Assembly: GCA_003021005.1 (NCBI GenBank)
Contig: PXRI01000008.1
Span: 124,001 to 188,000 of the forward strand
Source: Halobacteriales archaeon QS_1_69_70
GTDB taxonomy: Archaea; Halobacteriota; Halobacteria; Halobacteriales; Haloarculaceae
Direction: 5' to 3'
DNA length: 64,000 nt
The notes beneath the pieces are model-generated. The model did no database searches, was not told the DNA's origin, and worked only from the letters and a program-made list of their open reading frames with translations. Below, in pieces: positions 52,142-60,925 of the stretch. The stretch's first letter is position 1, and each line of letters begins with the position of its first letter. Made by a program: the position numbers and the translations under genes.

Positions 52142-52183
52142 TTATGACTGAAACGTAGGGTGGGTGTCTCCCCTCCTCGAGTT

Positions 52184-52506
52184 TTACTCGTCCGAGTTGA
52201 CCGGGCCTTTGTATTTAGAGGTCACTTTACCGCCCTCCCGCCACTGCCCGTAGTCGTAGCGATTGTCGTTGATCTCCTTGATCGTGATTGTCGCTTTGGC
52301 AGGGACGTCGTCCGGGAGGTCATCGGTCGCCCCACCACTTCATTCTGGTCTGCCGACTCCTCAAGATGAGCCCCTCGTTCCTTCTGCTCGGCGAGCGCTT
52401 CAGCGTACGTAGTAATCTCTTGGAGCTGCTCCGGGGTCGAGTCGTTGAGCGTGTTGACGATCTCCGTCGGAAGTTTCGCCGGTGGAGTCGGGGGTTCGTA
52501 GGACAT
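52184..52506 (-). pseudogene. Frameshifted small conserved haloarchaeal protein
   Basis: ATG at 52506 gives MSYEPPTPPAKLPTEIVNTL and a helical charged part up to about 52335. After a one-base frame change it continues DDLPDDVPAKATITIKEIND and GQWREGGKVTSKYKGPVNSD to a TAA at 52184. The two halves together match a common short haloarchaeal protein of about 108 residues with an all-beta C-terminus. It is broken by a single frameshift near 52335, or possibly a sequencing error. Confidence 0.6.
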
Positions 52507-52640
52507 CGGCTGCTTTCGAGTTAACCAACACAGCCCGCTAACGCATTGTTGATCAAGGTGGGTGGGAATGGCTTCTGTGCCCGCTGTTTGGAACACTACT
52601 CGAAACTTCTCTATACACAAGTTTCACCCTATGTTACACT

Positions 52641-53554
52641 GTGCTCCGCCGTATCGAACTAGAGGTCCTCGCCATAGTCGCCCCCGGCGACACGATCACC
52701 AAGGTCGCAACGAAGCTCGACCACACCGAGTTACCTCTCTCGTGCCGTCGGCGAGCTCGTCAAAAAGGGACTCGTCTACACGGAACGCGACGGCCGGCGA
52801 AAACGCGTCGTCCCGTCGGATGCTCGCGCCGTCGAACGCTACCAGGACCTCGTCCGCCAGTACTCCCACCTCGAGTTCCCCGAGCTGTTGACCGGCAAGG
52901 CCCTCGAGGTGCTCTACTATCTCGACCGGCCGCGACCCGTCGCCGAGATCGCCGACCGTAGCGACAACTACCGCAATACGGTCAACCGTGTCCTCACGCG
53001 ATTCCGCGACCTTGGTCTCGTCGGGACGGCCGACGGCAGCTATGACTTCGACGCCGACTTCGACCGCCTCCACGAGTTCGCCCGTGAACTCACACACCAT
53101 CTGCATCGCCAACGCCTCGAAGCCGTCGCTCCGAAGGGGATGATTCTCTGGGAGGAGTACGACGAATTCCTCGCGCAGGCCGGGACGGAGATCGACGCCG
53201 AGGGGTTCCACGAAACCGGCCTCCCTCGTTTCGTGGCCTTCGACCTCCAGTTCCTCCACACCAGCCATCGCTACTACGTCTACGCCTAGGAACCCGACGC
53301 AGTCTCGCCGGCGTAACTCTGCTGTCACACGCTCGTGATCCGACGACGGCAGCCGCCACCGCTCGTACTGTCTCCTCCTGCTCGGCCACGTCGACGTCGA
53401 CGAGACGGACCTCCGAGCGCAGGCGACTACGTATGGACTCGACGACGAGATCGACGCCTTGCGTCGCTACCTCGAGACGCACGGCGAAGTCGACGACGAT
53501 CGGCTCCCGGTGTACGAGGAGTTCCAGGAGCAGGCGGTGTCACTACCACGATGA
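52641..53554 (+). pseudogene. Broken winged-helix regulator (antitoxin partner of a nucleotidyltransferase)
   Basis: Pieces in order: LEVLAIVAPGDTITKVATKL, a frameshift near 52730, SRAVGELVKKGLVYTERDGR, then FPELLTGKALEVLYYLDRP, RNTVNRVLTRFRDLGLVG and FDLQFLHTSHRYYVYA. A TAG follows at 53287-53289, another stop after 9 codons, and a final frame change into SYCLLLLGHVDVDETDL and EIDALRRYLETHGEVDD, ending TGA at 53552-53554. The reconstructed protein of about 300 residues is a two-winged-helix haloarchaeal regulator. At least two nonsense codons and two frameshifts make it a clear pseudogene. Confidence 0.7.
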
Positions 53555-53637
53555 GACCACCATTCGGACGCGGATACATCGAGAACGAACTCCGGCGAAT
53601 AGCGGATGGTCTCTCAGCCCCACGTACGGGCGACTAA
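53551..53637 (+). pseudogene. Stub of a DUF6036-type nucleotidyltransferase
   Basis: The ATG overlaps the regulator stop (ATGA). It codes for MRPPFGRGYIENELRRIADG, the usual first helix of haloarchaeal DUF6036 nucleotidyltransferases, then ends after 28 codons. The catalytic GGG...DxD part is gone. Confidence 0.6.
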
Positions 53638-53979
53638 CGGTCGATCGGGTTCGTCGTGTTGGCGACACACTCCGTCCCGTGGAGTAGTCCGGTCACGACT
53701 ACTAGGAGGGAAGCCGGCCGAGCTGGTCGGCGTCTCCGCCGAGGAGTTCAGGACCGAATTTGCCGAACGAGGGGCCCCTCGAGATGCCGGTTTCCTCGAG
53801 CCGGACGAGCGTGAAGAGACGCTCGACGCCCTGGTGTGAAGACGGTTGGTGCTCGTCGACAACATCGTCCTGATACTGCCGGCTGTAATTCTTTCAAGAT
53901 TCCTCGGCGGTATCCGGTTTGATACCGTCAAAAGTCCATCTTCCGGCCGGGACCGCTTCACGTAGTTACAGCCGGCAAT
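53638..53979. other. Debris between two toxin stubs
   Basis: A forward fragment around 53712-53839 (GVSAEEFRTEFAERGAPRDA, ending ETLDALV) looks like a protein C-terminus without its start. Nothing else is supportable. Confidence 0.4.
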
Positions 53980-54120
53980 ATGAGCGCCCTCGCCAAGATC
54001 GAGCGGCTTGAACTCCTCCCGGCGGTAATCGAGGCCGTGGCGGCACCCTGGGCTGTCTTCGACGAACTCTACGGTCCGCGGCTGCAGGCTACGAGTTCGT
54101 CGAGCGAATCGACGCGGTGA
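53980..54120 (+). pseudogene. Fragment of a PIN-domain toxin (DUF3368 type)
   Basis: Codes for LAKIERLELLPAVIEAVAAP and AVFDELYG, the helix-strand segment typical of DUF3368 PIN toxins. After a frame change it continues GYEFVERIDAVNV. The first catalytic strand and the C-terminal half are missing. Confidence 0.55.
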
Positions 54121-54139
54121 ACGTACCGCGAATACACGC

Positions 54140-54481
54140 TTACAGCCAGTTTTCGAGCCATTCGACGTGATCGTCGAACTCCGAGATGGGGATGTGGCGG
54201 TCGATCCTATCGATTGCGCGAACGAAGTCCCGCGGTGTGTGGTCGAATCGGTCGTACTTGATGATACCCGAGTGGTCGTGGTTCCGGGCGAGTCTCACGA
54301 AATCGACGTCGTTGGTGAGGATGACGAGGTTCTCCGCCCGACCGGCGGCAATCAGGCGGTCATCGCTATCACCAGCCTCGTACGCGTCCCCGACAGCAAG
54401 GACGGTATATCCGTTCGAGCGGAGAGCGGATAGATACGCGCTGTCGACGTGCTCGTCGGCGAGAAATTTCATCCGCCCCAT
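54140..54481 (-). CDS. DUF5615 family PIN-like toxin
   Basis: A 113-residue protein. It has MKFLADEHVDSAYLSALRSN with the first Asp, then DDRLIAAGRAENLVILTNDVDFVRLA with the TxDxDF motif, the Mut7-C/PIN-like active site. It is a predicted ribonuclease toxin. Start at 54481, three bases after the antitoxin stop; an ATG nine bases inside (54472) is equally possible. The pair is complete. Confidence 0.85.
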   Translation of the reverse strand: MGRMKFLADEHVDSAYLSALRSNGYTVLAVGDAYEAGDSDDRLIAAGRAENLVILTNDVDFVRLARNHDHSGIIKYDRFDHTPRDFVRAIDRIDRHIPISEFDDHVEWLENWL

Positions 54482-54484
54482 CGT

Positions 54485-54763
54485 CTACGATGACGGGGTC
54501 TCGGGTGCTTTCGAATCGTCTGATAGCTCCTCCCTGAGAGTGACTTCCTCCGTTCGGATGGCTTCCATCTCGTCGGGATTGTCGTAGTAGTACGCGAGGG
54601 CCATGTGAACCTCCGAAAGCGACAGGCCGAGTTGATCGGCGATGTCTTCCGGGGAATACTCCCCCTGTAGGTAGAGCTGTCCGACCTGATAGACCGAGAC
54701 ACGGTGGCCGGCTATTGTGGCCTTTCCGCCCAGCACGTCCTCGGTCTTCACGATGTCAGCCAT
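54485..54763 (-). CDS. DUF433 family antitoxin
   Basis: A 92-residue protein: DVLGGKATIAGHRVSVYQVG, then YSPEDIADQLGLSLSEVHMA (HTH) and LAYYYDNPDEME. It has the same layout as the copy at 23585-23860, though clearly diverged. A TATA-like TTTATTTACGG on the reverse strand, about 28 bases upstream, predicts a leaderless message. It directly precedes its DUF5615 toxin. Confidence 0.87.
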   Translation of the reverse strand: MADIVKTEDVLGGKATIAGHRVSVYQVGQLYLQGEYSPEDIADQLGLSLSEVHMALAYYYDNPDEMEAIRTEEVTLREELSDDSKAPETPSS

Positions 54764-55509
54764 AGTCGATGTTGGGTTAGTACCGTAAATAAACGTTCGG
54801 CACCCACACCCGCGTGAACGGCCGTCATTGATTATCGACCTTGCTCTTGCCGGCCTTGTGTAGGGGCCTGATTTCACCACAGTAACGGCTTCTACTGCGA
54901 AGCGGCTGAAAGCCCTCACCCGCTCGCGGCCGCTGTCGTTCGAAAATCGAAGATTTCCGTGAGCGCGAGCCGGGCGGCGGCGAGCGGTAGCGAGCCGCCG
55001 CCGGATGGGTGAGCGGGAGGAGGGAGCGGAGCGACCGACGACACGCGAGCCGGGCGGCGCGACCAACGGAAGCGCCGCCGTGTGGGCGAGCGGGAGGCGC
55101 GAGGCGCGAGCGACGGGCCTCGGAGACGCGAGCGTGGAGCGCGAGGTCGATCAGCGGGAGGCCTCGGAAGGGGCGAGCGGCGACCGGCGGGAGCCGCGAG
55201 CGAAGCAACCCGCGAGACCGCAGGGAGCCGCGAGCCGGGCGGCGCGACCGCCGGGAGCGCCGCCGGATGGGTTGAGCGGGAGGACCGACCGGAGGGAGGG
55301 ACGACACGTGAGCGGCGCAGCCGCGAACCACGCGGCCAACCATAGGGAGGCCGCGGTGGGATATCCGGCTGAGCGTGCGCGAAACGCGAGGCCGGCGGTT
55401 GCCGGCCTCGATCGGGCGTGCCGGTGGAACCGGCACGCAGCCGAGGGCTTTCGATTTGTTCGTCTCGACCGCGCGTGAAGGCCTGAGACCTCCGATTTCA
55501 AGCGTCTAA
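54764..55509. repeat. GC-rich repeat region, no genes
   Basis: About 54900-55460 is a mosaic of short repeats. CGCGAGCCGGGCGGCG occurs three times (near 54965, 55028, 55219) and GCCGCCGGATGGGT twice (near 54994 and 55260). GAGCGGGAGG and GGGAGCCGCGAG units are scattered between. The ends carry GAAAGCCCTC (about 54908) and, inverted, GAGGGCTTTC (about 55443). Long open frames here are artefacts of composition. The region ends exactly where a rhomboid gene has lost its 5' part. Confidence 0.55.
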
Positions 55510-56187
55510 ACAAGGCCCTCTATCTTCAATCTCTGGAGCTCGGCCTTTGTGCATCGAGGATTCAACCACTTCAGCAATAATTTGGCAGCTTACTGCGTTC
55601 TGATCGGTCCAATATATCTGCTTTTCGTGCTGGCTGATGAACGGAAGCTGTTCAGATACACGTTCTTAGCATTTCTCTTCATCCTCCCGTTCGTCATAGC
55701 TCTGAGCAACATAGCCGCTCTTGGCTATGGAACCGGAGCAGGTTTCTCTGGAATCGGCTCCGCGTTCTTCGGGCTCCTCCCCGTCTCGCTATTTCTTTTC
55801 ATCCACAACAAGGTCTCAGAGGAGATAGAACCCGCACACGGGGTCGTACTGTTCCTCATAGCCGCCGCGATCATCGCAGGAACCTACTCCGGCGTTACTG
55901 CAGCAGCTGGCATTCTGCTGTTCGCTATATTGATTACCATCTACGACACCTACCAGGTGGGCCTTGACGAGGTAAAGGAAGCCGCTGTCGGGCTATCCTC
56001 GATGGGAGGCTATTTTGAACTGGTAATGATCGCAGGCCTCCTTTTCCTGGTGTCTCCTGTACTGCTCTTTCCTCAAGACATCGCCCAAGGCGACAGCGCT
56101 GTGAACATTCTATCCCACTATCTAGGGCTTCTATTTGGATTTTTCGGGCCCACTATTTATTTGTTCTACCGAAAACATCGGAGGTAG
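55510..56187 (+). pseudogene. Rhomboid-family intramembrane protease lacking its 5' end
   Basis: The frame is open from 55510 but has no start before the conserved part: FNLWSSAFVHRGFNHFSNN (the L1 loop and TM2 HxxxN region) begins almost at once. It then has GYGTGAGFSGIGSAFFGLL with the GxSG nucleophile, and near the end ILSHYLGLLFGFFGP with the catalytic His in TM6. The first helix and start codon are missing, cut at the border of the GC-rich repeat. A GTG at 55549 could still start a 212-residue product. About six helices and the Ser/His pair remain, so partial function cannot be excluded. Confidence 0.65.
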
Positions 56188-56310
56188 ATCATCCTAGACA
56201 TCCAGAATGGTTTCTAATTATGTTTCGACAATTGGAGAATGTTAAAACTGATATATGTGCCAAGGGGGGTCGGTCGTGGCTGCGCGCGCAGCGATGCTAG
56301 GAGCGAGCAC

Positions 56311-56364
56311 GGAGCGGAGGGTGGGGCGGTGGGGTCTGGTCGGTCCGGCACACAGTAAAAAAAG
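56311..56364. repeat. GC-skewed dispersed element, second copy
   Basis: The strand GGAGGGTGGGG...CTGGTCGGT..GGCACACA is the inverted counterpart of 10961-11012, with most positions equal across about 53 bases and an A-run at the end (a T-run in the other copy). The 55-90 bases on either side hold no gene. Confidence 0.5.
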
Positions 56365-56447
56365 AATGCTGCGTCGACTGGCTATTCCCCCACCCCCGAC
56401 TGCGCTCCGGGAACTGGATCCGGGAACCCCGCATCTTGATGCGCGAA

Positions 56448-57117
56448 CTAACCATCAGCAACAACCTCCTTGCGGAGCGCATTGAGGCGGTCGCTCCCGT
56501 ATACTGTCATCCCCTCTGCGAAGATCTCCTGGAGTTTCGATCCGACTCTCCCGGCTCTCTGTAGATTCGACGTACGGTTCGAACACGAAACGGTCACCGT
56601 CGAAGCGTTCGGACTGGAGATCGGCGACGACGTCGGTAATCTGCCGGCGGGCTGTCGTCCGGTCGCCATCGACGACCACGAAGCAATCGATGTCGCTCCG
56701 GCGGTCGGCCTCCCCGCGAGCGACGCTTCCAAAGATGACGATCCCACGGAGATCGTCGATATCGTCGGCGTCGGTAATCGTTGCTTGGACGCGGTCGACG
56801 AATGCTCGGATCGGCGCGTGGAACTCCGACTGAGGAATCGCCAGGATCGGGTCGTCCTTCTGGAGGCGGTCCGTGTTGATCGCGACGTAGTTGCGCTGGG
56901 GCGTCTCTCGAATCCGGATCGCGCCGATACCGTCGAGGAGCTCAACCGCCCGCCAGACTGTCGAGCGAGCCACACCCGTAGCGTCGACGAGTTCGGGGAT
57001 CGAGAACTCCGTGTCGTGGGCGTCGGCGAGCAGGCGGAGGATGTCGTCCGCGGCACCGATACGAAAGACATCGGTGTCCGGGTCGGGATACGCATCGATA
57101 CAGACCGTTTCGCCATT
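56448..57117 (-). pseudogene. Broken HTH-nucleotidyltransferase fusion (MNT-type)
   Basis: On the reverse strand the main frame reads CIDAYPDPDTDVFRIGAADD, a winged helix (STVWRAVELLDGIGAIRIRE), then IVIFGSVARGEADRRSDIDC. The last part is the GSxARG...SDxD minimal-nucleotidyltransferase motif. Upstream the frame is closed by TGA (57118-57120) before any ATG. Near 56560 it shifts into another frame that carries the expected C-terminus (GSKLQEIFAEGMTVYGSDRL). So both ends are damaged. Confidence 0.65.
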
Positions 57118-57207
57118 TCAGTCACTGTCTGATTTTGTGCACCGGAATATAATTAGATGGCGGCGTCACGCAGCAGGCTGCGTTGCTCGGCGAAGTAGCG
57201 GATTCAG

Positions 57208-57687
57208 TTAGGCCTCCGTCGGCGCCAGCGTTGCCGGCTCGACGTTTAACCCTGAGGCGGTACGTGCTGTTGTCGGCCCTTGGGGACGCGTGGGGTCCAG
57301 CACGGAGTAGTCACTCGTAAATGACGCGACGAGCGCCGCTCGTGTGGGAAGGTCGATGCCGAGCTGGTCGGCGAGGCAGACGATCCGCTTGGTCGCGGCG
57401 CCGTTGTCGAGCCGCTCGAGATACTCGCCGACGGATTCCCAGAAACAGCCCCCTTCGTCGGCGGCGCGCATTGCGCTCGCGAGTTCGCGGATGCCGCCAC
57501 AGCACGCGGGATGGTCCGCACAGTCGACGAGCGTCTTTTCCAGGTGGCTGACGTGGACGGTGGTCCCTTCGACGGACGTCGGCGTCTTGCCGAAGAACTT
57601 CCGCTCGGTGACCGTCGTGACGCGGTACGGCACGCCGTGAATCTCCCGGCTCTTGGCCCGGCTGTATATCTTCCTATAGAGTATCAT
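57208..57687 (-). pseudogene. AbiEi-type antitoxin lacking its N-terminal HTH
   Basis: Codes for SREIHGVPYRVTTVTERKFF, VHVSHLEKTLVDCADHPACC and GATKRIVCLADQLGID, the C-terminal antitoxin domain of haloarchaeal AbiEi proteins. The N-terminal winged helix of about 100 residues is replaced by MILYRKIYSRA, which derives from the 25-bp dispersed repeat. No AbiEii toxin follows. The frame could be translated from ATG 57687 but would lack the DNA-binding part. Confidence 0.65.
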
Positions 57688-57695
57688 AATACCAC
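57671..57695. repeat. 25-bp dispersed repeat, copy B
   Basis: Begins TTCCTATAGA and matches 52117-52141 at 23 of 25 positions. It lies at the exact break of the AbiEi-type gene. Confidence 0.55.
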
Positions 57696-57765
57696 GAGCT
57701 AGCGTTCGTATATATCGCGTCACCTACGAGTGAGGCTGATTTCGGAAACGTCCAGATCCGGTGTC

Positions 57766-58218
57766 TTATTCCAGGTCGGGCTCGTCAAACTCGAGGGCGT
57801 CCGCGACGGCATCCGGAAGCTCGGGGCGCGGGGCCGATTCGTGGCGCTCGATCTTTTCGGTCTTCCGCGTATTTTCGTAGAGGGCGCGTGCGACCGGGAG
57901 GCCACGGAGATACTTGTACTCGTGGAGGATCTCGACGCCCCGCTCCGTGAATCCGTAGAACTGGGAGGGGAGATCACGTGTTCCCTCGCTTGGGTCGTGC
58001 GTGTAGCGTGCGAGGAGGTCGGCGTCGATCAACGTCTCCAGCTGGTCGTTGATAGCTGCTTGGCTCTTCCCGGTCATGTACTCGAGTTCGGCGAGCGACA
58101 TGAGGTGGGTGGGATGGCCCAGTAGTTCCTGGACGATGAGATGGCGCGTATCCTGGGACAGCAGCTCGAACAGCCGCTGCTGTTCCGCGAACGGCCCTGC
58201 ATCGGCGGTCTCGCTCAT
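57766..58218 (-). CDS. Winged-helix transcriptional regulator (ArsR-like)
   Basis: A 150-residue protein with a winged HTH in residues 12-85 (RLFELLSQDTRHLIVQELLG, LAELEYMTGKSQAAINDQLE, GFTERGVEIL) and a charged acidic tail. It is typical of short haloarchaeal regulators. It is divergent from the 58335 gene with 116 bases between them, so it may control that gene. There are no metal-binding cysteines. Confidence 0.78.
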   Translation of the reverse strand: MSETADAGPFAEQQRLFELLSQDTRHLIVQELLGHPTHLMSLAELEYMTGKSQAAINDQLETLIDADLLARYTHDPSEGTRDLPSQFYGFTERGVEILHEYKYLRGLPVARALYENTRKTEKIERHESAPRPELPDAVADALEFDEPDLE

Positions 58219-58334
58219 ACGTGATGGTATGAGGCAGGGCGCTATAACAGTTGGGGTAACCCAAGTTGGTTAAATCAGGAAAAAGCCAAAGTGATTGGGA
58301 AGGGATAAGGTGGTGTGGTTCGAATCGGCAGCTG

Positions 58335-59135
58335 ATGACCGTGCCAAGCCCTCCGCCGGACGCTGGAGACATCATGACTGTTGTTCACGAGGCCATTGGA
58401 GGCATCGAACTTGAACCAGCGGAGAAACGAGAGATATGGCGGTTCACTCGGCGTGAATTGCCGTATCTCTGGAGTCAGCGGACGTCATATTTCATCCTGG
58501 GGAGCTATCGCGACCCCTACATCCGTCGCCTCCGCGCCGTCCAGAACGAACTCACGAAGCAGCTCGGTGCCTATCCGTTCATTATGGGGGATCTCCTCGA
58601 ACTCCCGACTGACCGGCTCAATACGTCCGATATCATGTTTTCGTTGCTCGCTACTTACAGCGACTACATTGTCGGTATCTTCGAGAAGGAGAGTGGTGGG
58701 GAAGCTCTTGAATTGGGTGAGATCGATGATCCGCCGTATTTCGACAAGTCCTACGCCTTCCCGCGCGATTACGCGTGGGTGACTGACGAGAACCTCGACT
58801 CGAAACAGCACGTCATTCAGGCCAGCCTCGAGATTGCGTTCGCAGACGATCTGTCGGAGGGTGAAGTCGAATCAAAGGTCGGGTCGCTCGTTGATCGCAC
58901 CCAAGATAGCGGTCTCGACATCGACGAACAGGAGGTTTGGGACGTGATCGACGATCGGGCAAGTGAGGACGAAAAGCCGGCAACGTACAGTTGGGTCCAC
59001 CTCAACAAGTTCCGTAAGTTCGAACTCCACCATCGGTGCTTCCCGTGGACGACAGAGGACAAACTTCGTACTCTGGTTGATGAACTTCCGTCCCCGACAC
59101 CCCATCCGGAGTGGGAAGCGGGGGATGAGGCGTAA
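58335..59135 (+). CDS. Haloarchaeal protein of unknown function (DUF7509-like)
   Basis: A 266-residue soluble acidic protein. Its central part (FILGSYRDPYIRRLRAVQNE, then YPFIMGDLLELPTDRLN and YSDYIVGIFEKESGGEALEL) has the layout of a nucleoside-hydrolase or TIR-like Rossmann segment found in haloarchaeal DUF7509-type proteins. The C-terminal part is helical. ATG 58335 is preferred; ATG 58374 also possible. It is divergent from the ArsR-like gene. Function unknown; the 'strand, polar loop, E..SGG..E.G' order hints at nucleotide binding and possible defence use (inference). Confidence 0.55.
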   Translation: MTVPSPPPDAGDIMTVVHEAIGGIELEPAEKREIWRFTRRELPYLWSQRTSYFILGSYRDPYIRRLRAVQNELTKQLGAYPFIMGDLLELPTDRLNTSDIMFSLLATYSDYIVGIFEKESGGEALELGEIDDPPYFDKSYAFPRDYAWVTDENLDSKQHVIQASLEIAFADDLSEGEVESKVGSLVDRTQDSGLDIDEQEVWDVIDDRASEDEKPATYSWVHLNKFRKFELHHRCFPWTTEDKLRTLVDELPSPTPHPEWEAGDEA

Positions 59136-59182
59136 GTGTCGTTGCAGCGTTTCCCAATCCAGTGTGGGTACTTTCCGCCGGC

Positions 59183-59370
59183 TTAGATATAGTCGGCTCT
59201 GTGGTTGTCCGCTGGCCCGTAAGTGACATTTGTGATTTCGTCCCGCTCGTCGAACATTTCAGCATGCGCCGCGAGGTCTAGTTCCTGCTGATAGGTGATC
59301 ATTCCGACGACGTTGGCGGCCTGGAGTCCCGTCACTACCTCGTCGTAAACAGCACCGCGAGAAAAGTCCG
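59183..59370 (-). pseudogene. C-terminal fragment of an unknown protein
   Basis: The reverse frame reads GAVYDEVVTGLQAANVVGMI, ELDLAAHAEMFDERDEITNV and ends TYGPADNHRADYI. It has good haloarchaeal codon bias but no start, and the upstream sequence is in other frames. The parent family is unknown to me. Confidence 0.4.
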
Positions 59371-59407
59371 ATTGATGCCGTCGTAGGGATCGCTTCGGGC
59401 TTAGGCG

Positions 59408-60073
59408 TCATTCTCGGCAATCGGGAGTGAGAATATTGGAAATCTCCTCAGGGTCAGACTTTCCGCCGAGTTCGTATGCAGTCTTTAGATCGATTCGGTC
59501 ATCGCTCACGTCAACCTCTTTCGCGATGTCATCCGGATTTCGAGCAGGCCAAAAGAGCGGTTTCATTTGACATCCCCCAAGTTGATCATCGACGACGATA
59601 TAGATCTGAAACCAAACGGAATCGATATCAGCCCGATTAAGATGTCTGAACCCGCTTGAGAAGTCCGCAAAGCGGTGGGTTTCATCTTCCCGCTGATATC
59701 CCATATTCGGAGTCCCACGGAACGTGACTTGGGCCTCGTGCGGCCGAACCGACTGTTCAAGCGTTGTAATGGAGTCATCAGTCACCCGGCGAGTTCTCAT
59801 GTTGACTAAGATCGGCTCGAACTTCTCAGCGTTCGGCGCGTGAACAACGGTGTGATAAGAGACGTTCTTGGCTAAGCCGTGCCCGTAATTCGAGAGCACC
59901 ACTTCCAAATCATCTCCGTCGAGAGAACGCGATGAAATCTCAATTTCAGGGATTTTCTCGACACGTAGTATCTTTTTCTGTTGATGGTACAGATATACGA
60001 GAGTCGCCGTCAACAAAAGTGATGCTATTGCTTCTGCGTTATTCAGAAACCAAGCGACAGGTGCATCGATCAT
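59408..60073 (-). CDS. Membrane-anchored protein of unknown function
   Basis: A 221-residue protein. One N-terminal membrane helix (about 10-30, NNAEAIASLLLTATLVYLY) is followed by a charged segment and a beta-rich soluble domain with an Ig-like pattern (EVVLSNYGHGLAKNVSYHTV). It looks like a small membrane sensor or effector. TATA box GCTTATATACTC about 25 bases before the ATG supports leaderless transcription and the start. AT content is higher than the core. Confidence 0.65.
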   Translation of the reverse strand: MIDAPVAWFLNNAEAIASLLLTATLVYLYHQQKKILRVEKIPEIEISSRSLDGDDLEVVLSNYGHGLAKNVSYHTVVHAPNAEKFEPILVNMRTRRVTDDSITTLEQSVRPHEAQVTFRGTPNMGYQREDETHRFADFSSGFRHLNRADIDSVWFQIYIVVDDQLGGCQMKPLFWPARNPDDIAKEVDVSDDRIDLKTAYELGGKSDPEEISNILTPDCRE

Positions 60074-60133
60074 AACACGAAATCGAAGAATCGGCTTATA
60101 TACTCTTGTCTGAGGGAGACATCAATCTAACAT

Positions 60134-60289
60134 AATGCCGACGTGAACGGGGCCGAGGACATCCGCGAGAAGATACTTCCGAGTCGCCCCGGATGGCAGA
60201 GATAGGGATACAGTTGGATGGCACACCCAGCAGTCCGCCTGTTCGACAAGTCCACGGGCAGAGTACGCCCACAAGAACAGGTGTACTGA
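60134..60289 (+). pseudogene. C-terminus of a TnpB-type protein (IS200/IS605)
   Basis: NADVNGAEDIREKILPS is the last RuvC strand of haloarchaeal TnpB, with the final catalytic Asp in NAD. After a frame change, GWMAHPAVRLFDKSTGRVRP and QEQVY follow to a TGA at 60287-60289, the standard TnpB tail. Everything upstream is missing. An IS200/IS605 right-end structure follows at once. Confidence 0.7.
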
Positions 60290-60310
60290 AACCATACTAT
60301 CCCAAACGCG

Positions 60311-60347
60311 GTCGGGAAACCGCCCCGTTCACGGCGCGGAGGATGTC
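60311..60347 (+). mobile_element. Right end of an IS200/IS605-type element (omega-RNA 3' end)
   Basis: GTCGGGAAACCGCCCCGTTCACGGCGCGGAGGATGTCA contains a near-perfect hairpin (CCGCCCCGTTCACGGCGCGG) and ends GGAGGATGTCA, the form of right ends seen after haloarchaeal tnpB genes. In functional elements this region is the scaffold of the guide RNA, and the bases after it are the guide. Here those bases are the 3' end of a TumE-like gene relic. Confidence 0.6.
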
Positions 60348-60390
60348 ATTCGTCCCACAGTGCCGGAATCCGGTCTTCGTCTCGGCGCTG
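60348..60390 (-). pseudogene. Relic of a TumE-like gene 3' end
   Basis: The reverse strand codes for EDRIPALWDE, matching the last residues EDRIAALWDE of the intact TumE-like gene at 61432-61866. About 30 of 31 bases next to the IS right end agree with 61435-61465. Only the end of the gene survives. Confidence 0.6.
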
Positions 60391-60487
60391 GAAGTGGCTA
60401 CTGGAAGACCCCACCGATCCGCTGTTACTCGAGCAGATCTTCGACGAAGCGAAAGCCGTTAACGTACGTCACCGAATCACCGGAGCC

Positions 60488-60925
60488 TTAACTGGCGAAG
60501 ACGGCCTCAGCTCCTTCACCGGCGGCAATATCGGTTGTGTAAATATAGGCATGATCTGCTCTACCCTCGGCAAACGCCTGAGCGACAACCCCAGCGAGGG
60601 CTGAATCCGCACGCTCGACCTGGTCGGCAGAGCGGTCGTCAGCGTTCGCGATATAGCGTTGGACACCGTCCATTGCTCGCGACACGAGTGGGATCGTGTA
60701 CTCCAACGGCCCAGAGATATGGGCCCACCCCTCCTCGAGCGCCCCGTCGATCGGCGGATTATCGACGTCGGGGTCAGTGACGGTCAGTTCGTCGTAGACG
60801 CGCTCGGGGAGAACGAACGTGATGTCGTTCTGGCGAGCGAACGCTCTGACTACTCGATACCGGCGGTTCGATGGCTGTCCCATCGCTGCGAACAGGCCGG
60901 TATCAGCGATTTGGATGACGTTCAC
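60488..60925 (-). CDS. PIN-like toxin, C-terminus probably truncated
   Basis: A 145-residue protein with PIN-like acidic residues: IQIADTGLFAAM (first Asp), DITFVLPERVYDELT, VERADSALAGVV and IYTTDIAAGEGAEAV (TTD). Homologues usually continue about 30-40 residues past GEGAE, while here TAA follows almost at once. The TnpB/TumE debris lies just beyond, so the end was probably lost by rearrangement. Its start overlaps the HTH gene's stop by four bases. Confidence 0.62.
   Translation of the reverse strand: MNVIQIADTGLFAAMGQPSNRRYRVVRAFARQNDITFVLPERVYDELTVTDPDVDNPPIDGALEEGWAHISGPLEYTIPLVSRAMDGVQRYIANADDRSADQVERADSALAGVVAQAFAEGRADHAYIYTTDIAAGEGAEAVFAS

Noticed and set aside
54825-55436. Long frames on both strands in the GC-rich repeat region
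   Set aside because: Arg/Ala/Gly-rich translations from short DNA repeats; no start signals, domains or codon bias.
54900-55460. A CRISPR array in the repeat region
   Set aside because: Repeat units are short, unevenly spaced and overlapping, with no constant-length spacers and no cas genes in the window.
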